A stretch of DNA of 64,000 nucleotides from JAFGSI01 sp041287425. GTDB lineage: Bacteria > Chloroflexota > Anaerolineae > Anaerolineales > Villigracilaceae. The position numbers and the translations under genes are program-made. Location of the stretch: NCBI GenBank assembly GCA_041287425.1, contig JBEULG010000032.1:1-64000 (forward strand), read 5' to 3'. Under the pieces are notes generated by a model, which made no database searches, had not been told where the DNA came from, and worked only from the letters and a program-made list of their open reading frames with translations. Below are positions 33,621 to 41,542 of the stretch, piece after piece (position 1 is the stretch's first letter; every line of letters begins with the position of its first letter).

Positions 33621-33649
33621 TTGAACGGCGCTCAGTTTTGTGGCATAAT
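33621..33649 (+). promoter_or_regulatory. Promoter of the ileS T-box transcript
   Basis: TTGAAC (33621-33626), 17-nt spacer, CATAAT (33644-33649). This places the start near 33656 at the beginning of the T-box leader. Confidence 0.6.
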
Positions 33650-33655
33650 TCGGCT

Positions 33656-33947
33656 CAGAAAGGCGAAGATGGGAACGAGTATGCCCCCGCCGCTGTCAGC
33701 GAACCCGGAGACGGTGCGAGCCGGGTCAGCCAACGGAGCAGAAAATCCTCCCGGAGCCGCAGGCTGAAACCGGTGTTCAGTGAGCAGTGTTCAGTGAGCA
33801 ACGGGAGTAGGTGAGCCGGAAGCCGACCGTTACCCCGGCAGGGTATCGCCGCAAGGCCGTACCCGGTGAGCGCCCCCGCCAGGGGGAATCAGAGTGGTAC
33901 CGCGTGAGCGTTGGCTCTCGTCTCTGACAGGAGGCGAGAGTTTTTTT
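33656..33947 (+). promoter_or_regulatory. T-box leader (tRNA-Ile sensing) with intrinsic terminator, upstream of ileS
   Basis: About 290-nt 5' leader. The T-box sequence AGAGTGGTACCGCG is at about 33891-33904. It is followed by a terminator whose 10-bp arms are CTCTCGTCTC (33915-33924) and GAGGCGAGAG (33931-33940), then seven T (33941-33947). In T-box control, uncharged cognate tRNA pairs with the leader and allows readthrough. The gene behind it is ileS, so tRNA-Ile is expected; an ATC triplet at 33745-33747 in the 3' side of stem I is a candidate specifier, but I have not folded the RNA. A perfect 14-nt tandem duplication sits between stem I and the T-box. Confidence 0.88.
33773..33800 (+). 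repeat. Perfect 14-nt tandem duplication inside the T-box leader
   Basis: GTGTTCAGTGAGCA occurs twice head to tail (33773-33786, 33787-33800). The unit shares GTGTTCAGTG with the heptamer tract near rlmB. Confidence 0.9.
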
Positions 33948-33983
33948 ATCTGTTGCCAGCCTGTACATCCAACCGGAGGTCGA

Positions 33984-36900
33984 ATGTTCAAACCCGTCAA
34001 CCCCAAACTCGATACCCCAGCCCTGGAAGAGGGCGTCTTGAAATTCTGGAGGCATCAGAAAATCTTCGAGAAAACCGTCTCCGAGCGCCAGGGCGCGCCG
34101 GAATTCGTCTTCTTCGAGGGGCCGCCGACCGCCAACGGCAAGCCGGGAGTCCACCACGTGCTGGCGCGCGCCTTCAAGGACATGTTCCCGCGCTACAAGA
34201 TTATGCGCGGTTACCACGTCATCCGGCGCGGCGGCTGGGACACGCACGGCCTGCCGGTCGAAATCGAGGTCGAGAAGCGGCACGGCTTCACCCAAAAGCG
34301 CCAAATCGAGGAATACGGCATCGCCAAATTCAACGAGGAATGCCGCAAATCGGCCTTCGATTACATCCAGGAATGGGAGAAACTGACCGAGCGCATCGGC
34401 TTCTGGGTGGACCTGGACGAGGCCTACGTCACCTACACCAACGACTACATCGAGTCGGTCTGGTGGATTTTGAAGAACTTCTGGGAACGCGGCCTGCTCT
34501 ACAAGGGCTACAAAGTCGTCCCCTACTGCCCGCGCTGCGGCACGCCGCTTTCGGACCATGAGGTGGCGCTCGGCTACGACGAGGCCACCGACCCCTCGGT
34601 CTTCGTCCGCATGCCGCTGGTGGATACGCCCGGCACCTCGCTTTTGGTCTGGACGACCACGCCCTGGACTCTGCCCGCCAACGTGGCCGTGGCCGCCAAA
34701 GCCGACGTGGACTACGTCACCGTCGAGCGGACTCTGCCGGAGGGCGGCGCGGAACGGCTCATCCTGGCCGAGGCCCTGCTCGAAAAAGTCTTCCGCGGCG
34801 AGGCAGTCAAAGTCGTGGAGCGCTTCAAGGGCAAGAAGTTGAAGGGCAAGAAATATCACCCGCTCTTCACCTTCGTCCCGCCCGAAAAGCCGGCCCATTA
34901 CGTCGTGCTGGGTGACTTCGTCACCACCGAGGACGGCACCGGCCTGGTCCACATGGCCCCGGCCTTCGGCGCCGAAGACATGCAGGCCGCCCAAGAGTTC
35001 GACCTGCCGGTTGTGATGACCGTCGCCCCGGATGGGACCTTCCTGCCCGAGGTCACGCCCTGGCGCGGCGTATTCGTCAAAGACGCCGACCCGCTCATCA
35101 CCGAAGATTTGCGGGCGCGTGGCCTCCTTTTCCGCCTCGAGACGTACACCCACACCTATCCCTTCTGCTGGCGCTGCCACACGCCGATGCTCTACTACGC
35201 CCGCGAGTCCTGGTACATCCGCACCAGCCAATTCAAAGACCGCCTGGTGGAACTGAACAACCGCATCAACTGGGTGCCCGAACACATCAAAGAAGGCCGC
35301 TTCGGCAACTGGCTGGCCAACAACATTGACTGGGCCTTGAGCCGCGAGCGTTACTGGGGCACGCCTTTGCCGGTCTGGGAGTGCGGTCAGTGCAAACACC
35401 GCGAGTGCATCGGCTCGGTGGCCGAACTTTCCCAAAAGGCCGGCCGCGACCTCTCCGGCATGGACCTCCACCGCCCGCACGTGGACGAGGTGACCTACGC
35501 CTGCCCGCAATGCGGCGGGACGATGCGCCGCGTCCTCGACCTGATTGACGTCTGGTTCGACTCCGGCTCGATGCCGGTGGCGCAGTGGCATTATCCTTTC
35601 GAGAACAAGGACATGTTCGAGCGCCAGTTCCCGGCCGACTTCATCTGCGAAGCGGTGGACCAGACGCGCGGCTGGTTCTACACCCTGCATGCCATCAGCA
35701 CGCTCCTGTTCGACCAGGAATGCTTCCGCAACGTCATCTGCCTCGGCCTGATTCTGGACGGCGAAGGGCGCAAGATGTCCAAATCGCTGGGCAACATCGC
35801 CAATCCCTGGGACGCCATCAACACCCACGGCGCCGACGCCCTGCGCTGGTACCTCTACACCGCCAGCCCGCCCGGCAACGAGCGCCGCTACTCGGCCGAA
35901 CTGGTCGGCGAGGTGGTGCGCTCCTTCACCCTCACCCTGTGGAACGTCTATTCGTTCTTCATCACCTATGCCAACCTCGATGAATGGCGGCCCGGCGGAC
36001 AAACCGACAATTTGGCCTACAACAGCCTCGATAAGTGGCTGCTTTCCTCGCTGAACGCCCTCGTCCGCGACGTGACCGAGGCCTACGAACACTACGACGT
36101 CCCCGGAGCGACGCGCCCCATCCAGAACTTTGTCGAGGCGCTCTCGACCTGGTACCTGCGCCGCTCCCGTCGCCGCTTCTGGAAGTCCGAATCGGATACC
36201 GATAAACAGGCCGCCTACTCGACCCTCTACACGGCCCTCGTCACCCTGGCCAAACTGCTCGCCCCGGCCATGCCCTTCCTGGCCGAGGAACTCTACCAGA
36301 ACCTGGTCCGTTCGGTGGACCCCCAGGCGCCCGAATCGGTCCACCTTTCCGAATGGCCGCAGGTCAACGCCGCCCTGATTGACGAGACCCTCAACCGCGA
36401 GATGGAACTGGTGATGAAACTCGTCTCGCTCGGCCACTCCGCCCGCCAGAAGGCCAACCGCAAGGTGCGCCAACCGCTGGCCGAGGCCGCCTTTGCCCTG
36501 GGCCGCCCCGATGAGCGCCATGCTGTGGAAACCTACGCTGACCTCATCATGGACGAGTTGAACGTCAAGCGCGTCCGCCTGCTGGATGCCTCCAGCGAGG
36601 CGGCCACCTTCTTCCTGAAACCGCTCCCCAAGCAACTGGGGCAAAAATACGGCAGCAAATTCCCCGCCATTCAGAAAGCCATCCTGGCCCTGGATGCCGC
36701 CTCCGCCGCGCCGACTCTGCTCTCCGGCCGGCCGCTGCAGGTGACGGTCAACGGCGAGAGCCTCGACATCCTGCCCGAAGAAGTGGAGGTGCGCGCCGAA
36801 GCCAAGGCCGGCTTTGCCGTGGCCGCCGAGGGCGCCTATCTCGCCGCCCTGGTCACCGACCTGACCCCCGACCTCGTCCGCGAGGGCCTGGCGCGCGAAT

Positions 36901-37151
36901 TCGTCCGCCGCGTGCAGGACCTGCGCAAGACCGCCGGTCTGGAGGTGGCCGACCGCATCCGCCTCTACGTGGAGGCCACCCCCGGCCTGCGCGAAGCCAT
37001 CGAGACCCACCGCGATTACGTCACCGCCGAGACGCTGACGGTGGAACTGAACTTCGCCGCCCCGCCGGTTGGGGCTGCCGCCGCGGCCGATGAATTCGAC
37101 GGCGAGAAAGTTTCTGTGGGATTGACCAGGCGGGCTGAATTCGATGATTGA
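33984..37151 (+). CDS. ileS: Isoleucyl-tRNA synthetase
   Basis: Class I synthetase charging tRNA-Ile, 1055 residues from ATG 33984 with GGAGG upstream; the open frame begins at 33894 but that part is the T-box/terminator. HIGH-equivalent GKPGVHHVLARAFKD, editing (CP1) domain at about 180-390 with WTTTPWTLPANVAVAA, KMSKS loop GRKMSKSLGN, zinc ligands CPRCGTPL and CGQCKHREC/CPQCGG. The long form with a C-terminal anticodon and DUF5915-like extension (about 900-1055) corresponds to the eukaryote/archaea-like IleS2 type; that clade is often associated with mupirocin tolerance, which is general knowledge and not tested here. Under T-box control. The next gene overlaps its end by 8 nt. Confidence 0.97.
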   Translation: MFKPVNPKLDTPALEEGVLKFWRHQKIFEKTVSERQGAPEFVFFEGPPTANGKPGVHHVLARAFKDMFPRYKIMRGYHVIRRGGWDTHGLPVEIEVEKRHGFTQKRQIEEYGIAKFNEECRKSAFDYIQEWEKLTERIGFWVDLDEAYVTYTNDYIESVWWILKNFWERGLLYKGYKVVPYCPRCGTPLSDHEVALGYDEATDPSVFVRMPLVDTPGTSLLVWTTTPWTLPANVAVAAKADVDYVTVERTLPEGGAERLILAEALLEKVFRGEAVKVVERFKGKKLKGKKYHPLFTFVPPEKPAHYVVLGDFVTTEDGTGLVHMAPAFGAEDMQAAQEFDLPVVMTVAPDGTFLPEVTPWRGVFVKDADPLITEDLRARGLLFRLETYTHTYPFCWRCHTPMLYYARESWYIRTSQFKDRLVELNNRINWVPEHIKEGRFGNWLANNIDWALSRERYWGTPLPVWECGQCKHRECIGSVAELSQKAGRDLSGMDLHRPHVDEVTYACPQCGGTMRRVLDLIDVWFDSGSMPVAQWHYPFENKDMFERQFPADFICEAVDQTRGWFYTLHAISTLLFDQECFRNVICLGLILDGEGRKMSKSLGNIANPWDAINTHGADALRWYLYTASPPGNERRYSAELVGEVVRSFTLTLWNVYSFFITYANLDEWRPGGQTDNLAYNSLDKWLLSSLNALVRDVTEAYEHYDVPGATRPIQNFVEALSTWYLRRSRRRFWKSESDTDKQAAYSTLYTALVTLAKLLAPAMPFLAEELYQNLVRSVDPQAPESVHLSEWPQVNAALIDETLNREMELVMKLVSLGHSARQKANRKVRQPLAEAAFALGRPDERHAVETYADLIMDELNVKRVRLLDASSEAATFFLKPLPKQLGQKYGSKFPAIQKAILALDAASAAPTLLSGRPLQVTVNGESLDILPEEVEVRAEAKAGFAVAAEGAYLAALVTDLTPDLVREGLAREFVRRVQDLRKTAGLEVADRIRLYVEATPGLREAIETHRDYVTAETLTVELNFAAPPVGAAAAADEFDGEKVSVGLTRRAEFDD

Positions 37152-37707
37152 AGCGGCTTTTTACCCCCTGACTTCCGACCGCTGGGACGATTTCGAGCGC
37201 CTCTTTGGCCCGCGTGGCGCCTGCGCCGGCTGCTGGTGCATGTACTGGAAGCAGACCCGCCGGGACTTCGAGGCTATGAAAGGCGAACCCAACCGCCTGG
37301 CGCAGAAAGCCTTCGTCGAATCCGGCTGCGTCCCCGGCCTGCTCGCCTATGTGGATGGCCTTCCTGCCGGATGGGTTGCCGTCGAGCCACGCTCCGCATA
37401 TCCTACCCTGGCGCGTTCACGCGTGCTGGCCCCGCTCGATGACGCGCCGGTTTGGTCGCTGCCGTGCTTTTTCGTGGGGCGCAAATTCCGTCGCCGGGGG
37501 TTGACCGTCGCGCTGCTCAAGGCGGCGGTCGAATATGTGAAGTCCCAGGGCGGGAAGGTGGTGGAAGGCTATCCGGTCGAAACGCAGGGCCGGGAAGCGC
37601 CGCCGGTCTTTATCTACACCGGGACGGCCTCGGCGTTCCGGCAGGCTGGCTTTGTCGAGGCGGCCAGGCGCTCTCCCACCAGGCCTATCATGCGTTTCGT
37701 CATCTAA
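37144..37707 (+). CDS. GNAT-family acetyltransferase with Cys-rich N-terminus
   Basis: Acyltransferase-fold protein, 187 residues, overlapping the ileS stop by 8 nt. The N-terminal GACAGCWCMYWK motif and GWVAVEPRSAYPTLARSRVLAP are typical of an uncharacterised bacterial GNAT group; the acetyl-CoA loop is FFVGRKFRRRGLTVALL. Three Cys in CAGCWC could bind metal or be redox active, which is an inference. The position behind ileS suggests co-transcription and hence T-box control, but a functional connection to isoleucine is not evident. A perfect terminator hairpin follows. Confidence 0.85.
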   Translation: MIEAAFYPLTSDRWDDFERLFGPRGACAGCWCMYWKQTRRDFEAMKGEPNRLAQKAFVESGCVPGLLAYVDGLPAGWVAVEPRSAYPTLARSRVLAPLDDAPVWSLPCFFVGRKFRRRGLTVALLKAAVEYVKSQGGKVVEGYPVETQGREAPPVFIYTGTASAFRQAGFVEAARRSPTRPIMRFVI

Positions 37708-37719
37708 CCTCAAATCAAA

Positions 37720-37758
37720 AATCTCCCGCAGGTTCAAAATCTGCGGGAGATTGCTTTT
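37720..37758. terminator. Bidirectional terminator between GNAT and degV genes
   Basis: Twelve-base arms AATCTCCCGCAG (37720-37731) and CTGCGGGAGATT (37741-37752) followed by GCTTTT on the plus strand, and by TTTTTGATT on the minus strand. It separates convergent genes. Confidence 0.85.
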
Positions 37759-38614
37759 ATACGAGGTCTTCCATTAACTCCAGCGGTACCACTGCCGCGC
37801 CGACGATTCCTGGCCCGGTGTGGACACCCAAGACGGGGGAAATGCGCAGGATTTCCAGTTTGCCGATGTTGAGGCGGCCTTGCAGCGTCTCGGCCAGTTT
37901 GCGGGCGCCGTCCTCATAGCGGCCGTGCATGACGCTGACCCACAACGCGTTCTCGGCATAGAGTTGGTGGAGGTGTTCGCCGATCGTTTCGAGGGCGCCA
38001 GGGATGGTGCGACTCTTGCCGAGGGTGCTGTACTTGCCGTCGACTTTGTCCACGTGGATGACCGGTTTGACTTTCAGCACCGAGCCAAGCAGGGCCTGGA
38101 CGCGTCCGATGCGTCCGCCGCGCGCCAGGTATTCGAGCGTCTCGAGAGTGTAAACGACCTCTGTCTTCTGGCGGATTTGCTCCAAGCGCGTCAGGATCGC
38201 CTCTTTCGTCCAGCCGGCGCGGGCGGCCAGGGCAGCGGCCAGCACCTGGAAGCGTTGTCCGCCAGAGAGGGTGAACGAGTCGATGACGTGGACGACCTTG
38301 TCTTTGATCTGTTCGGCGCCCATGCGGGCGGAATTGATCGTTCCGCTCAGGCCGGAGGAGACATGGATGGAAAGCACCTGTCCTGCCTCGGCCAGTTTCT
38401 GATACAAAGCGGCGAAGATGCCGCTCGATGGCTGGGCGGTGGAGGGGATTTGCGGGTACATGGCCGCCAGACGGTCGTAGAACTCATCGGGGGTCAAATC
38501 CGCCGAGTTGACTTCGCCTTCGGGGAATTGGATGAATAACGGAGCCTCGACAATGCCGAGCGCTTCGCGCTCCTCGGCCGTCAGATCGGCGGCGCAATCG
38601 GTGACGATTTTCAT
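37757..38614 (-). CDS. DegV-family fatty-acid-binding protein
   Basis: Two-domain DegV / FakB-like protein, 285 residues, cytoplasmic. Such proteins hold a fatty acid and in Firmicutes present it to the FakA kinase. N-terminal MKIVTDCAADLTAEE, central STAQPSSGIFAALYQKL and IHVSSGLSGTINSAR (acyl carboxylate-binding Thr/Ser motifs), and LARGGRIGRVQALLGSVLKVKPV near the C-terminal domain are all family signatures. No fakA is in the window. It is a single gene with convergent and divergent neighbours. Confidence 0.93.
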   Translation of the reverse strand: MKIVTDCAADLTAEEREALGIVEAPLFIQFPEGEVNSADLTPDEFYDRLAAMYPQIPSTAQPSSGIFAALYQKLAEAGQVLSIHVSSGLSGTINSARMGAEQIKDKVVHVIDSFTLSGGQRFQVLAAALAARAGWTKEAILTRLEQIRQKTEVVYTLETLEYLARGGRIGRVQALLGSVLKVKPVIHVDKVDGKYSTLGKSRTIPGALETIGEHLHQLYAENALWVSVMHGRYEDGARKLAETLQGRLNIGKLEILRISPVLGVHTGPGIVGAAVVPLELMEDLV

Positions 38615-38815
38615 GGTTTCTCACTTTCTTGGGTAGAAGACTTGATTTCTCGCGGGCAGGGCTGACGGCTATGAGACGGTGGAGCGCTGCTCTCAAAAGC
38701 ATTATACGCAAGGCGGGGGCATTCTTCGGAATCTCTAATCTGTTTCTCATTCCCGCCAAGACAGGTAGTGAAACCTGCACGAATGCCGCAAGCACGAAAA
38801 ATCGAAATTCGAACG

Positions 38816-38844
38816 TTGACATGCGGGGCAGGGGCATGTATAAT
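38816..38844 (+). promoter_or_regulatory. Consensus promoter of the rplU-rpmA-rpmE operon
   Basis: TTGACA (38816-38821), 17-nt spacer, TATAAT (38839-38844): a perfect sigma-70 type match and the strongest promoter in the window. Confidence 0.85.
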
Positions 38845-38850
38845 AATGAC

Positions 38851-38969
38851 CGCTTCTGCCCCGGCAGGTTGCTGGGGCGGTCGCTTGAATCCCGGCTTAC
38901 CCGCAGCAGGGCACATCTCATCGAGGTCGCGTGCGTTGACTGCGGTGAAGCGAAGACCAGGAGTGAAAC
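38851..38969 (+). promoter_or_regulatory. Leader of the L21 operon with 5' hairpin
   Basis: The leader begins with a stem of arms CCCCGGCA (38859-38866) and TGCTGGGG (38870-38877). Its length and position fit autogenous r-protein leaders such as L21 leaders in Firmicutes, but I have not matched a consensus, so this is an inference. Confidence 0.4.
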
Positions 38970-39482
38970 ATGAAGTACGCCATTGTCGAAAGCGGCGGCA
39001 AACAATATAAAGCCGTCGAAGGGGCCACGATCGAGGTGGACCGTTTGCCGGTCGAGGCCGGCGCGATTGTCAGGCTGGAACAGGTCCTGTTGCTGGCGGA
39101 CGGGGAAAATGTGACCGTCGGCACACCGCTCGTCAAGGATATGACCGTCTGGGCCAGGGCGCTGGAGCATGTCAAGGGTCCGAAACTGACCGTTTTCCAC
39201 TACCGCCCCAAGAAGCGCATTCGCGTCAAGACCGGTCACCGGCAGACTTATACCCGTCTACTGATTGAACAAATCGGCGGGTCTGCGCTGGTCGAGAAGA
39301 AGGCTGCCCCGGCGGCCGACCAGGCGGGCGAGAAAGTGCCCGCTCAAGACGTTCAATCTGCCCCTGCGGCGAAGCCCAAGGCGGCCCCGAAGCCGAAGGC
39401 CGAAGCCAAGGCGGCTCCCAAGACCAAACCGGCGCCTGCTGCGAAGAAGGCCGCCGAGTCTGCTGAAAAGAAAGCCAAGTAA
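38970..39482 (+). CDS. rplU: 50S ribosomal protein L21 with long basic C-terminal tail
   Basis: Large-subunit protein L21, 170 residues. Core at 1-103 (MKYAIVESGGKQYKAVEG, YRPKKRIRVKTGHRQTYTRLLI). The remaining about 65 residues form an Ala/Lys/Pro-rich tail with repeated KPKAAPKPKA/AKAAPKTKPAPAAKKAA units, beyond the usual length of about 103. Such tails occur in several phyla and probably stay disordered or touch rRNA. First gene of the rplU-rpmA-rpmE operon; ribosome-binding site AGGAG. Confidence 0.96.
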   Translation: MKYAIVESGGKQYKAVEGATIEVDRLPVEAGAIVRLEQVLLLADGENVTVGTPLVKDMTVWARALEHVKGPKLTVFHYRPKKRIRVKTGHRQTYTRLLIEQIGGSALVEKKAAPAADQAGEKVPAQDVQSAPAAKPKAAPKPKAEAKAAPKTKPAPAAKKAAESAEKKAK

Positions 39483-39497
39483 GAGAGCGAGGTCAGT

Positions 39498-39758
<261 letters not shown>

Positions 39759-39784
39759 CCGGCAAAAGGGAAAGACAAGAGATT

Positions 39785-40258
39785 ATGAAGAAAGATATCC
39801 ATCCCACTTACTATACCGATGCCCGCGTCACCTGCGCCTGCGGCAATACCTGGACGACCGGTTCGACCCGCAAGGAGATCCGGGTCGAGATTTGTTCGAA
39901 GTGTCACCCGTTCTTTTCGGGCGAGGCCCAGCGCATCGTTGACATCGAAGGGCAGGTGGATCGTTTCTACAAGAAACTGAAAGTGCGTCAGGAGTACGTC
40001 GAGGAAAAGAAAGCGCGCGCCGAGGCGCGGGTTTCCCCCAAGCGGGCCATTTCCGACCTGGAACTGCCGGGGCGCGCCGTCGAGGCCCTGGCGAGGGGCG
40101 GCATCTCGACGGTGGGCGAGTTCCTCGACAAACTGGCCGAGGGCGAGGAGGCCGTCCTGGCGTTGGAAGGGTTCGGCCGCAAATCGCTGATCGACCTGAA
40201 AAAGAAACTGCGCGCCCTGGGTTATCAACTGCCCGAAACGGGCGAATCGGCCGCTTGA
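39785..40258 (+). CDS. rpmE: 50S ribosomal protein L31 fused to an RNA polymerase alpha-CTD-like HhH domain
   Basis: 157 residues, about twice the normal L31. Residues 1-70 are a zinc-type L31 (MKKDIHPTYY, Cys17, Cys19, Cys37, Cys40, FFSGEAQRIVDIEGQVDRFYKK). After a charged linker (about 70-87), residues 88-150 match the C-terminal domain of the RNA polymerase alpha subunit in pattern: ISDLELPGRAVEALARGG, ISTVGEFLDKL, and GFGRKSLIDLKKKLRALGY. Against E. coli alpha, R97 aligns with R265, G131 with G296, K133 with K298 and S134 with S299, all used in DNA backbone/UP-element contact; N268 becomes Glu. The tail could bind nucleic acid or partner proteins at the ribosome surface. It is in the L21 operon. 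The domain call is by pattern, not a search. Confidence 0.9.
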   Translation: MKKDIHPTYYTDARVTCACGNTWTTGSTRKEIRVEICSKCHPFFSGEAQRIVDIEGQVDRFYKKLKVRQEYVEEKKARAEARVSPKRAISDLELPGRAVEALARGGISTVGEFLDKLAEGEEAVLALEGFGRKSLIDLKKKLRALGYQLPETGESAA

Positions 40259-40261
40259 TAT

Positions 40262-40289
40262 TTGCCGAAAGAGAAATATCAGGTAAACT
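40262..40289 (+). promoter_or_regulatory. Candidate tdk promoter
   Basis: TTGCCG (40262-40267), 16-nt spacer, TAAACT (40284-40289). The following hairpin (40291-40319) would be at the very 5' end of the transcript, as in mgtC. Confidence 0.4.
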
Positions 40290-40290
40290 T

Positions 40291-40325
40291 AACGGGCAGG
40301 TGCCGGGCATCTGCCCGTTTCCTTT
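40291..40325 (+). terminator. Hairpin after rpmE / in the tdk leader
   Basis: Arms AACGGGCAG (40291-40299) and CTGCCCGTT (40311-40319) followed by TCCTTTC. It probably ends the r-protein transcript. Confidence 0.6.
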
Positions 40326-40349
40326 CGATATCCAATCGGGAGCAAACAA

Positions 40350-40922
40350 ATGATGCGTCATACCAGCGGTTCGGTCGAAGTGATTTGCGGCTCGATGTTC
40401 AGCGGAAAAACGGACGAGTTGATTCGCCGGCTGCGGCGGGCGGTCATTGCCCGCCAAAAAGTTCAGGTGTTCAAACCCGCCATCGACGTGCGCTATGCGG
40501 TCGAAAAAGTCACCTCGCATGCCGGCAATGACTTCGATGCCATCCCCGTCCAGAGTTCCGCCGACCTGCGCGCCCGCATCGAGCCGGATGTGACCGTCGT
40601 CGCCGTGGACGAAGCCCAGTTCTTCGATGACGGCCTCATCGGCCTGGTAGATGAACTGGCAGCCAGCGGCCGGCGGGTCATCGTCGCCGGCCTGGACACC
40701 GATTTCCGCGGCGAGCCTTTTGGACCGATGCCCGTCTTGATGGCCAAGGCCGAACAAGTGGATAAATTGCAGGCCATTTGCATGGTCTGCGGCGAACCGG
40801 CCAGCCGCACCCAGCGGCTGGTCAATGGCAAGCCGGCGCGTTACGATGACCCGGTGGTCATCGTCGGCGCGGCAGAACTGTACGAAGCGCGTTGTCGCAA
40901 ACATCACGAAGTCCCAAGATAG
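40350..40922 (+). CDS. tdk: Thymidine kinase
   Basis: ATP-dependent thymidine kinase of type II, 190 residues, pyrimidine salvage. P-loop GSMFSGKT at 14-21, Walker B-like VVAVDEAQFFDD, thymidine-binding lasso region with PVVIVGAAELYEARC, and a zinc site formed by CMVCGE and the C-terminal CRKHH. First of a salvage group with two HPRT genes behind it. GGAG is 8 nt before the first of two adjacent ATGs. Confidence 0.96.
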   Translation: MMRHTSGSVEVICGSMFSGKTDELIRRLRRAVIARQKVQVFKPAIDVRYAVEKVTSHAGNDFDAIPVQSSADLRARIEPDVTVVAVDEAQFFDDGLIGLVDELAASGRRVIVAGLDTDFRGEPFGPMPVLMAKAEQVDKLQAICMVCGEPASRTQRLVNGKPARYDDPVVIVGAAELYEARCRKHHEVPR

Positions 40923-40970
40923 CCTGACCGCCATGGGACGATGAGACCACTCGACCTCTGAAAGGACGGC

Positions 40971-41528
40971 ATGCAACCCTACCAAGAATTCTTGGCCGAA
41001 ATCTTGATTGACGAGGCGGCTTTGCAGCGCCGCATCGCCGAACTGGGCGCCGAAATCAGCCTCGATTACCGGGGCCGCGACCTCATCCTGATTTGCATTC
41101 TGCGCGGCGGCATGGTCTTCCTGGTCGATCTCATGCGCCGCATCACCATTCCCCATCAAGTGGATTTTATGGCCGTTTCCTCCTACGGGAGCGGAGCGCG
41201 CCAGTCGGCAGGTCATGTGCGCCTTTCGCTCGACCTGCAGACCGACATCCGCGGCAAAGACGTTCTGCTGGTCGAAGATATCGTTGACAGCGGCAACACC
41301 ATCGCCTATGTGCTCGAATTTCTCCAGACCCGCCAGCCGCGCAGCCTCAAGGTCTGCGCCTTGCTGGATAAGGAAGAGCGCCGCGAGACGCCGGTGCCGA
41401 TCCATTACCGCGGCTTCCGCATTCCCAACAAATTCGTCTTCGGCTACGGCCTCGACCTCGACGAGTATTACCGTAATTTGCCCTTCGTGGGCGTGGTGGA
41501 CCCGGATAAGTACAAGCCGGAGAACTGA
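40971..41528 (+). CDS. hpt: Hypoxanthine phosphoribosyltransferase, copy 1
   Basis: Purine salvage enzyme transferring ribose phosphate from PRPP to hypoxanthine or guanine, 185 residues. PRPP loop VLLVEDIVDSGNTIAYVL, flexible-loop MAVSSYGSGARQSAG, and base-binding end FVFGYGLDLDEYYRNLPFVGVV are visible. It is followed 14 nt later by a homologous gene of the same length. The two differ mostly in the N-terminal helices and in the loop (GSGARQSAG versus GVGHYASSG), so their base preference may differ. Confidence 0.95.
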   Translation: MQPYQEFLAEILIDEAALQRRIAELGAEISLDYRGRDLILICILRGGMVFLVDLMRRITIPHQVDFMAVSSYGSGARQSAGHVRLSLDLQTDIRGKDVLLVEDIVDSGNTIAYVLEFLQTRQPRSLKVCALLDKEERRETPVPIHYRGFRIPNKFVFGYGLDLDEYYRNLPFVGVVDPDKYKPEN

Positions 41529-41542
41529 GAGGCGGAAGAAAA

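Larger units (their letters stand above)
38615..38969 (+). other. Intergenic region with the r-protein promoter and L21 leader
   Basis: This 355-nt gap holds the upstream region of degV (minus strand, no clear promoter box) and the promoter plus a leader of about 120 nt of the rplU operon. No open frame with a ribosome-binding site is seen. Confidence 0.6.

Noticed and set aside
33777..37010. 1077-codon open frame antisense to ileS
   Set aside because: It mirrors the codon structure of ileS, has no ribosome-binding site, and its translation (Gly/Ala/Val/His/Asp-rich) is typical of the antisense frame of a high-GC gene.
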